Positions 6,363 through 11,682 of a DNA stretch of 11,682 bases are shown piece by piece; positions within the stretch are counted from its first letter, which is position 1, and each line of letters opens with the position of its first letter. Made by a program: the position numbers and the translations under genes. Source of the DNA: Lysobacterales bacterium (lineage in GTDB: Bacteria > Pseudomonadota > Gammaproteobacteria > Xanthomonadales > Rhodanobacteraceae); assembly GCA_013298265.1 (NCBI GenBank), contig JAAFHE010000051.1, forward strand, positions 1-11,682. The letters are read 5' to 3'. The notes under the pieces are model-generated. The model saw only the letters and a list, made by a program, of their open reading frames with translations, did no database searches and was not told the origin of the DNA.

Positions 6363-6980
6363 ATGTCCGATTCCCTTTTCCGTCGCGCTCGCTTTCGCCT
6401 GGCTGCGCACGAGTTGCGCCAGTTGCCTGCCGACAGGGGGGCCGAAGTCGCGTTCGCCGGCCGCTCGAACGCCGGCAAGTCGAGCGCGCTTAATCGCATT
6501 TGCGATCAGGTCGGCCTCGCGCGCACCTCCAAGACGCCCGGGCGCACACAGCAACTCGTCGTCTTCGATCTCGACGAGGACCGCCGCCTCATCGATCTGC
6601 CCGGCTACGGCTATGCCAAGGTGCCGACGGCCTTACGTGACCACTGGCGCGGACTCATTGATGCCTACCTGTCCGGGCGCCAGTCGCTGCGCGGCGTCGT
6701 GCTGATCATGGACAGCCGTCATCCGCTCAAGGATTTCGACCGGCTCATGCTGCAGTACTGCCGCGACATCGACCTGCCCTGCCACGTGCTGATGACCAAG
6801 GTCGACAAGCTCTCGCGCGGCGACGCCGCGAGCACCTTGCTGTCCACGCGCCGCGAGATGGGACTGCTGTGTCCGCGGGCGACCATCCAGGCCTTCTCGT
6901 CGCTCGACCGGATCGGCATCGACGAAGCGCGCGCCGCGATCGCCGCCTGGCTGTCCACGACCGGACCGGCGGCGGGCTGA
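6363..6980 (+). CDS. engB: Ribosome biogenesis GTPase EngB (YihA/YsxC)
   Basis: A 205-residue GTPase of the TrmE-Era-EngA-EngB-Septin-like group, needed for assembly of the large ribosomal subunit and usually essential. All G motifs are present: G1 GRSNAGKS at 33-40 (P-loop), G2 with Thr58 in KTPGRTQ, G3 DLPG at 78-81 followed by the family signature YGYA, G4 TKVD at 145-148, and G5 around Ser179-Ser180. Length is normal for the family. The short N-terminal segment FRRARFRLAAHELRQLP is typical. The ribosome binding site is weak. It is transcribed away from the cytochrome gene and converges on the TonB-dependent receptor gene. Confidence 0.96.
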   Translation: MSDSLFRRARFRLAAHELRQLPADRGAEVAFAGRSNAGKSSALNRICDQVGLARTSKTPGRTQQLVVFDLDEDRRLIDLPGYGYAKVPTALRDHWRGLIDAYLSGRQSLRGVVLIMDSRHPLKDFDRLMLQYCRDIDLPCHVLMTKVDKLSRGDAASTLLSTRREMGLLCPRATIQAFSSLDRIGIDEARAAIAAWLSTTGPAAG

Positions 6981-7030
6981 GGGCGCGCCGCTATCCTCGT
7001 TCCAGTACAGATCGGTCGCGACGTGGCCCG

Positions 7031-7050
7031 GCGCAGCGGTAACGCTGCGC
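7031..7050. terminator. Hairpin between convergent engB and receptor genes
   Basis: GCGCAGCG (7031-7038) and CGCTGCGC (7043-7050) form a perfect 8-bp stem with a GTAA tetraloop of the stable GNRA type. It lies 51 bases after the engB stop and 10 bases beyond the receptor stop, so it could serve both genes. There is no T-run on either strand, so a terminator role is inferred. Confidence 0.5.
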
Positions 7051-7059
7051 GCCCTGCCG

Positions 7060-10000
7060 CTACAGCGCCTTGCCGCCAAAGCGGTGCGTGTACTGCAGGT
7101 AAAACTGCCGGCCGGTCGCGTCGAACCACGAGATGTCGTAGTACGGATAGCCCGTCGCGGTCGCATCGCGTGGCGGCATTTTGTCGAACAGGTTCGTGAC
7201 CGCCAGCGAAATCTGCGCTCGTTCGCTGATGCGGTATTGCAGCGACGCGTTGTAGCGGTAGGTCGCGCCGATCCAGGGGCTGCCACCGTCTTCGGGATCG
7301 TAGACTTCCGAATAGGAATCCGAATTCGGCAGCCGGCCCAGGCGCTCGCCGTGCAGCGTCGTGGTCCAGCGGTCCTTCTCCCAGCTCACGCTTGCGCTGG
7401 CCTTGGTGCGTGGGATGTCGAAGCCGCTGTTGACGGCGAACTGGTCGTCGACGAGATCGCCGGTGTACTGCTGGCTCTCGTGCCGGCGCACCCAGGTGTA
7501 GTTGCCCGTGAAGCGGAACAGGCCAAGCGCGGTTTCCAGTCTGTAGTGCGTGCTGAAATCGATGCCGCTCGTGCGCTCCCGCGCGATGTTGATCGGATTG
7601 ACGAAGACGCCGTACAGGCCTCCGTCAGTCGAGCGGCGAACGCGTGCGAGCGCATCGACACAGGTAGGCGAGGCCGGATCCACCGGCGTGCCGTCGACGC
7701 GCGCGCCGATACGGCAGCTCGCCTCGTCCTGCAGCACGCCGTCGATGCGCAGATCCTGCACCTGGTTGCGCAGGTCGATGTCGAAATAGTCGAGCGAGAA
7801 GTCCAGATTCGCGACCGGCGAGAACACCAGGCCGGCGGTATAGGCCTTGCTCGTTTCCGGCTGCAGGCGGCGATTACCACTGCGCGTGACGATCACACCT
7901 TCGTCGCCGTAGGAACAGTCGCTGATGTCCAGGTCAGGCTCCTCCGTGCGGCAGCGGTAGTAGTCCGAGCCCGAGGATTCGAGATTGCCCTCGCCCGAGA
8001 ACACGTAGTGCAGGTCCGGCGCGCGGAACGCCGTGCCGTAGGAGCCACGTACGAGCACCGAATCGAACGGCCGCCATTCGAGGCCGCTGCTCCAGGTCGG
8101 CTTGTCGATCGAGTGGCCGTCGTAGCGGTACTGGTCATAGCGCGCCGCGGCGCTGACGCTCAGCGAGTCCAGCAGCGGCACGCGCAGCTCGCCCGCCGCT
8201 GCCCAGCGGTCGCGGCTGCCCGAACCGTCGGAATCACGCCAGCTGTAGTAGTAGTACTGCGTCGCGAGTGGATCGGGATGCAGGTCGTAGGCCTGATCGC
8301 CTACTTCGAGCGTGCCCGCGAAGCCCGCCTCGCCGGCGGGCATCGCGAACAGCTCGGTGTTCGTGAGCGTCAATGACAGCGTGTCGGTGCGTGATTTCGG
8401 CGTATACGTGGTCCGCGCGGCAATGTCGTCGTACTCGGCGCGGGTCAGCGGCGCGTACAGGCGTTCCGGGTCCGCATCGAAGATCGGAAAGCCGTCCTCG
8501 TCGACGCCGAGCTGCGGGCCCAGGAACAGCGCGTTCGCGCGTGCGGCCACGATCTGCGGCCAACTGATCGTCGACTGGTACTGCGAATGGCTCAGCGCCG
8601 TTTCCCACGACCACGCCGTGCCGAAGTCGCCTTTGAGCCCCGTGCTGATGCTGAAGGTCTTCTGCCGGTTGCGGATCATGCCGCGATCCAGCCCGCCCAT
8701 TTCCTCGGGCGAGAACTGGCGCTGCCAGTATTCGACGTCGCCCGTGGCCTGGTTGTGGAAATAGCCTTCCTCGTTGCCGTCGGGTGCCTGGAAGCTCCAC
8801 TGCGTCACATCGCGGAACATCGACAGCTCGTGATAGCCCAGCTGCAGGTCGGCGAACCAGTTGATGCCGTTGTCGAACGAATAGCCGAGCGAGGCATAGC
8901 TGTTCACGCCCTTGCGCCGGCTCGTCATCGTGCCGTAGCCGATCGACGCATCGCTGCCGCAGTAGTAGCCGTCCTCGCCGTCGACGCCCCAGCCGGGACG
9001 CGACGCGTAATAGGTCGAGCCGCCGTTGAGATGCGCCAGCCCGGCACAGGTCGAAGCGCCGGGATCGAGGTATTCGTCGTACCAGTTGGTGCGCAGGAAT
9101 GCGCGGCGGGCGACGCGGGTGCGTGCGGTCGGCGCGTCCTGTGTGGAATCCTGGACCTCACGCTCGTAGGCCCACAATGGCCGCTGCGAGAGCAGCTCCA
9201 CGCCGTAGATCGCATGGAAGCGTTCCGTGCCAAAGCCGCTGGACAGGCTCAGGTTGAACGACTCGCCACCGCCGCGGGAGGTATCGCCCAGGCGCAGGTC
9301 GACCGTGGTGCCGTCGGCCTTTTTCTTGAGGATGAAATTGACCACGCCGGAGATCGCGTCGGAGCCGTAGATCGCCGACGCGCTGCCGGTCAGGATCTCG
9401 ATGCGCTCGACCATTCCGAGTGGAATATTGGATATGTCCGTAAAGTTGCTGCGGCCCTTGAACGGCATCGGAAAGTCGGCGATGCGGCGCCCGTTGACGA
9501 GCACGAGCGTATGGTTGGGGCCGAGGCCGCGCAGGTCGACCTGCTGCGCACCCGGCGAGAAATCCGCGCCGCTGGCCGATTGCTGGCTCTGCGTCTCGCC
9601 GCCGTTCTGGGTCATCGCGCGCAGCACGTCGGGAACGGTGGTGAAGCCGTTGGCCTTGATCTCCTGCGCGGTGATCACGGTGATCGGCGCCGGGCCTTCG
9701 ATCTGCGCGCGCGGAATGCGCGAGCCGGTCACCTGGACACTTTCGAGCTCGACCACCGGCCGCTGCGTCGCGGAGTCGCTCAGGGTAGGGGCGGGCGTGC
9801 TGGTCTTCGGCGCTGGCGGCGCGGCGTCCCGGACGATGACCATCGCGCCGGAACCATCGCGCCGCAGCGTATGACCGCTGCCGTGCAGCAGGCGCTCCAG
9901 CGCGTCAGCGGCCGTCATCGTGCCTTTTGCGCCAGCCGTGCGCAGGCCCCTGAGCTCGTCGGCGGAATAGACAAACTGTGCGCCGGACTGCCGCGCGAGC

Positions 10001-10131
10001 GTGTCCAACGCGGTGACGAGGTCGCCCGGTGGTATGTCGATCGGCTCCGGCGCGGTCGCGTTCTGCGCGTGGGCGGCCAGCGCCGTCGCGCAGGCCAGGG
10101 TCAACACCAGCACACGCATGTGTCGCAGCAT
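7060..10131 (-). CDS. TonB-dependent outer-membrane receptor with STN domain
   Basis: A 1023-residue outer-membrane transporter powered by TonB-ExbB-ExbD. In order: signal peptide 1-22 (ends AHA), STN (secretin/TonB N-terminal) domain about 30-101, Pro-rich linker 102-125, probable TonB box near VELESVQVTGSRI (127-139), plug about 148-260 (PITVITAQEI, VDLRGLGPNHTLVLVNGRR, VERIEILTGSASAIYGSDA, GVVNFILKK), then a 22-strand-type barrel rich in Y, W and alternating residues to the end. The barrel closes with FYLQYTHRF plus GGKAL. Plug wording is typical of the large xanthomonad receptor family that often takes up sugars or peptides; the substrate is unknown. An STN domain can signal to an anti-sigma factor as in FecA, but no such genes are nearby. 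AGGGG precedes the ATG at 10131; Met5 lacks a binding site. The leader is interrupted by a MITE-like element. Confidence 0.95.
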   Translation of the reverse strand: MLRHMRVLVLTLACATALAAHAQNATAPEPIDIPPGDLVTALDTLARQSGAQFVYSADELRGLRTAGAKGTMTAADALERLLHGSGHTLRRDGSGAMVIVRDAAPPAPKTSTPAPTLSDSATQRPVVELESVQVTGSRIPRAQIEGPAPITVITAQEIKANGFTTVPDVLRAMTQNGGETQSQQSASGADFSPGAQQVDLRGLGPNHTLVLVNGRRIADFPMPFKGRSNFTDISNIPLGMVERIEILTGSASAIYGSDAISGVVNFILKKKADGTTVDLRLGDTSRGGGESFNLSLSSGFGTERFHAIYGVELLSQRPLWAYEREVQDSTQDAPTARTRVARRAFLRTNWYDEYLDPGASTCAGLAHLNGGSTYYASRPGWGVDGEDGYYCGSDASIGYGTMTSRRKGVNSYASLGYSFDNGINWFADLQLGYHELSMFRDVTQWSFQAPDGNEEGYFHNQATGDVEYWQRQFSPEEMGGLDRGMIRNRQKTFSISTGLKGDFGTAWSWETALSHSQYQSTISWPQIVAARANALFLGPQLGVDEDGFPIFDADPERLYAPLTRAEYDDIAARTTYTPKSRTDTLSLTLTNTELFAMPAGEAGFAGTLEVGDQAYDLHPDPLATQYYYYSWRDSDGSGSRDRWAAAGELRVPLLDSLSVSAAARYDQYRYDGHSIDKPTWSSGLEWRPFDSVLVRGSYGTAFRAPDLHYVFSGEGNLESSGSDYYRCRTEEPDLDISDCSYGDEGVIVTRSGNRRLQPETSKAYTAGLVFSPVANLDFSLDYFDIDLRNQVQDLRIDGVLQDEASCRIGARVDGTPVDPASPTCVDALARVRRSTDGGLYGVFVNPINIARERTSGIDFSTHYRLETALGLFRFTGNYTWVRRHESQQYTGDLVDDQFAVNSGFDIPRTKASASVSWEKDRWTTTLHGERLGRLPNSDSYSEVYDPEDGGSPWIGATYRYNASLQYRISERAQISLAVTNLFDKMPPRDATATGYPYYDISWFDATGRQFYLQYTHRFGGKAL

Positions 10132-10144
10132 CAGAACTTCCCCT

Positions 10145-10299
10145 TAGCAGGTTGTTGAGAAAGGGGAGAAGCCCCTTTCTCAATCGAACGGTGCAAGCAG
10201 AGCTTGCCCACGTTCTCCGCGAATCAATCGCTTACGCGATCGACTCTCGTTCGATCCATTCTGGATCGCTCTAGCAGGCTGTTTCTCAACAGCCTGCTA
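10145..10299. mobile_element. 155-bp MITE-like hairpin element
   Basis: The ends are inverted copies: TAGCAGGTTGTTGAGAAA at 10145-10162 and its reverse complement with one difference at 10282-10299 (17 of 18). The terminal TA at each end suits the TA target duplication of the IS630/Tc1/mariner superfamily. The inside is almost wholly hairpins: TTGAGAAAGGGG (10155-10166) with CCCCTTTCTCAA (10172-10183); GCAAGC (10193-10198) with GCTTGC (10202-10207); ATCGC (10227-10231) with GCGAT (10236-10240); CGATCCA (10252-10258) with TGGATCG (10262-10268); and a 13-bp palindrome at 10271-10300. ATCGAACG (10183-10190) also pairs with CGTTCGAT (10248-10255). There is no ORF of its own. It sits 13 bases from the receptor ATG. 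Confidence 0.7.
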
Positions 10300-10350
10300 G
10301 GGGCGCACCCGGCGCCAGCGGAAGTCATGACGAACGACGCCGCGAAATCC

Positions 10351-10383
10351 CGACTAGCGGACTGTCTCACTCATTTCGCATCT
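10351..10383 (+). repeat. Left terminal inverted repeat of the IS630 element
   Basis: This end begins CGACTAGCGGACTGT and matches the reverse complement of 11430-11462 at 24 of 33 positions. It overlaps the last codons and stop of the transposase gene. Its outer part (CTAGCGGACTGT then CTCA) resembles the MITE end (CTAGCAGGCTGTT then TCTCA). Confidence 0.75.
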
Positions 10384-11420
10384 CGCGCGGGCACGTGCTT
10401 GGTCGGGTCGAAGTACTTCCAGGCCACGGTCTTCGGGTTCTTGTTGTAGAGCCGGAGGTAACACATCAGCTTTCTTGCCAGGTCGGCCACTGAAGTGAAG
10501 ACACCTCGCGCGATCACGTCGCGTTCGATCTTCGCAAACCACAGCTCCACCTGATTGAGCCAAGAGGAGTAGGTCGGCGTGTAGTGTATGGAGACGTTGG
10601 AATGCGCGCTCAGGAAGTCCCGCACGGCTTGCGTCTTGTGCGCCGACAGGTTGTCCGCGATCACATGGATCTCCTTGCCGGCAGGCTGGTTCGCCACGAT
10701 GTCGGAAAGGAATGCCACGAATTCGACCGAGGTGTGCTGCTTCGCCGTCTTGCCGAGCATTTCGCCGGACCGTGTATTGAACGTGGCATAGAGTGACAGG
10801 GTGCCGTGCCTGAAATACTCGAACCCATGGCGCTCAGCTCGACCGGGCGAGAGCGGCAAGCACTGATCGAGTCGGTGCAAGGCCTGGATATGCGTCTTCT
10901 CGTCAACGCGGAAGACTGCCGCATGCTGCGGCGGATGCAGGTAAATGATGTCCGCCGCCTTGGCCTCGAAGTCCGGATCGTTGGTCGCCATGTAGCGGTC
11001 GAGCCGTGCAGGGTCTATTCGGTGCTTCGACCACACCCGCTGCACGGTGCTGTGAGAGATTCCACCCAGTTCGAGAGCGAGCTTGCGGCACGACCAATGC
11101 GTCGAGCCATCCGCCGGCTTACGCTTCGTCGTCCAGTCCAGGATCCGGGCTTCGAGCCGCGCATCGACCTTGTAGGCCGCACGCCCCCGGTGCATCGCCA
11201 CCAACCCCGCAACGCGGTCTTCGGCGAACCGCTCGCGCCAGCGTTGGATGAAGCGAACATCGCAGTCGAGCTTGTCGCGAATCTCGTTGAACCCGACTCC
11301 GTCGGCACTGAGCAGAATCAGCTTCGCGCGCCGCGCGAGTCCTGCACTGGTGCCCGGCCGCCGCACCAACGCTCCCAATTCACGCCGCTCGCTCTTGCGA
11401 AGCTTCAACTTCTTGTCCAT
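10371..11420 (-). CDS. IS630-family transposase
   Basis: A 349-residue DDE transposase. The N-terminal part (about 1-130) carries helix-turn-helix DNA-binding segments (GVGFNEIRDKLDCDVRFIQRW and a second near GGISHSTVQRVW). The catalytic triad follows: Asp173 in RVDEKTHIQAL, Asp246 in VIADNLSAHKT, and Glu282 in SSWLNQVELWFAKIERD, with about 35 residues between the last two. This spacing and the wording are diagnostic of IS630. The family makes double-strand cuts and inserts at TA. The frame is uninterrupted, so the enzyme is probably active. There is no clear ribosome binding site before the ATG at 11420, which is common for such genes. It points toward the receptor gene. Confidence 0.95.
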   Translation of the reverse strand: MDKKLKLRKSERRELGALVRRPGTSAGLARRAKLILLSADGVGFNEIRDKLDCDVRFIQRWRERFAEDRVAGLVAMHRGRAAYKVDARLEARILDWTTKRKPADGSTHWSCRKLALELGGISHSTVQRVWSKHRIDPARLDRYMATNDPDFEAKAADIIYLHPPQHAAVFRVDEKTHIQALHRLDQCLPLSPGRAERHGFEYFRHGTLSLYATFNTRSGEMLGKTAKQHTSVEFVAFLSDIVANQPAGKEIHVIADNLSAHKTQAVRDFLSAHSNVSIHYTPTYSSWLNQVELWFAKIERDVIARGVFTSVADLARKLMCYLRLYNKNPKTVAWKYFDPTKHVPARDAK

Positions 11421-11429
11421 GAATGCATC

Positions 11430-11462
11430 AGATGCAATTTAATGGATACAGTCCACCAGTCG
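11430..11462 (-). repeat. Right terminal inverted repeat of the IS630 element
   Basis: Read on the minus strand this begins CGACTGGTGGACTGT and matches the left end at 24 of 33 positions. It lies just upstream of the transposase start codon, so any transposase promoter must overlap it. Confidence 0.75.
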
Positions 11463-11682
11463 CGTGCCCCCTGAGAAAGTCATGTCAGACGTTGCGATCC
11501 TCTTGGTGCATCGTGTTTGTGAAATACTGAGACGCGCGGAGGTTGCTGTCATCTACTGAGCAATTCAACCCCGCGCGCGGGCCAGGTGCCCTGGAAGAAA
11601 CGTACGAGTCGTGGGATACAAGGTGAACGGCAGCGCCGAGATGACCGATAAGTCATTGGTGCGAGCCCACGGCGTTAGCCGA
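11463..11682 (+). other. Gene-free right end, possibly the start of another group II intron
   Basis: No coding frame is convincing here. From about 11586 the sequence has the look of structured intron RNA: GTGCC near a CCAGG/CCTGG stem, then purine-rich pieces such as GTGGGATACAAGGTGAACG, GAGATGACCGATAAGTCA and GGCGTTAGCCGA. In style this recalls domain I of some ORF-bearing group II introns. No RT frame or domain V is inside the window, so the call cannot be confirmed. Confidence 0.3.

Larger units (their letters stand above)
10351..11462 (-). mobile_element. Complete IS630-family insertion sequence
   Basis: About 1.1 kb, the usual size, with one intact transposase on the minus strand. Ends of 33 bases (10351-10383 and 11430-11462) are imperfect inverted copies, matching at 24 of 33 positions, and include the shared core GGACTGT. 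A TA occurs at 10355-10356 in the left end, but the matching right position is CA (11457-11458). The TA target duplication is therefore either mutated or the true ends are slightly different. The element lies 51 bases from the MITE-like element. Confidence 0.85.

Noticed and set aside
7060..10131. A FecA-type sigma/anti-sigma signalling locus because of the STN domain
   Set aside because: No sigma factor or anti-sigma gene is present in the window, and many xanthomonad receptors carry STN without such partners.
7084..10158. Long open frames on the plus strand across the receptor gene (430 and 523 codons)
   Set aside because: They are antisense to a complete receptor with recognisable domains. 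Their translations are R/A/V-rich without family features, as expected of mirror frames in GC-rich DNA.
10322..11484. AAGTCATG on both sides of the IS630 element (10322-10329 and 11477-11484) as a target duplication
   Set aside because: The copies lie at unequal distances from the inverted ends, and IS630 duplicates only TA, so this is probably coincidence.
1..11682. CRISPR array, tRNA or rRNA genes
   Set aside because: No regularly spaced direct repeats and no tRNA or rRNA signature were seen on either strand.

Overview
The window is GC-rich bacterial chromosome. The block engB / cytochrome c4 / two tandem dsbA-like genes / endonuclease-exonuclease-phosphatase (EEP) protein, next to a large STN-type TonB-dependent receptor, points to a gammaproteobacterium of the Xanthomonadales (Xanthomonas, Lysobacter, Dokdonella or Rhodanobacter type). 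This assignment rests on remembered gene order and protein style. No rRNA, tRNA or CRISPR array was seen.

Layout. (1) 16-45: a Rho-independent terminator of a gene lying left of the window. A complete group IIC intron (46-1905) sits directly in its T-run and encodes an intact reverse transcriptase/maturase. Domains V and VI, with a bulged branch-point A, can be read from the sequence. (2) 2122-2712 (+): an unrecognised secreted, coiled-coil-rich protein. (3) 2899-6043 (all -): an envelope-redox cluster. In transcription order it holds diheme cytochrome c4, DsbA-like protein with CPAC, DsbA-like protein with CSHC, and an EEP-family phosphodiesterase. A good sigma70-type promoter lies before the cytochrome gene, and a very long hairpin lies between the last dsbA-like gene and the EEP gene. 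(4) 6363-6980 (+): engB, divergent from the cytochrome gene across a 319-base region that carries two abutting perfect dyads. (5) 7060-10131 (-): a 1023-residue TonB-dependent receptor with an N-terminal STN domain. (6) 10145-11462: mobile DNA directly upstream of the receptor. It comprises a 155-bp hairpin-rich MITE-like element ending 13 bases from the receptor start codon, then a complete IS630-family insertion sequence. (7) 11463-11682: no gene. Its last hundred bases look somewhat like domain I of another group II intron, with low confidence.

How it fits together. DsbA-type oxidoreductases place disulfides in exported proteins, and cytochrome c4 carries electrons in the periplasm toward terminal oxidases, so the conserved block serves envelope redox and protein folding. 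EngB is a ribosome-assembly GTPase that is simply a neighbour. The mobile elements occupy insertion sites typical of their kind: behind a terminator for the IIC intron, and in an intergenic upstream region for the MITE and IS630. The most consequential feature is the rebuilt 5' region of the receptor gene, whose native promoter appears to have been displaced.

I found no convincing wholly new multi-gene system. The best leads are the structured non-coding stretches: the MITE in the receptor leader, the long hairpin at 3771-3828, the twin dyads before engB, and the right-hand end.
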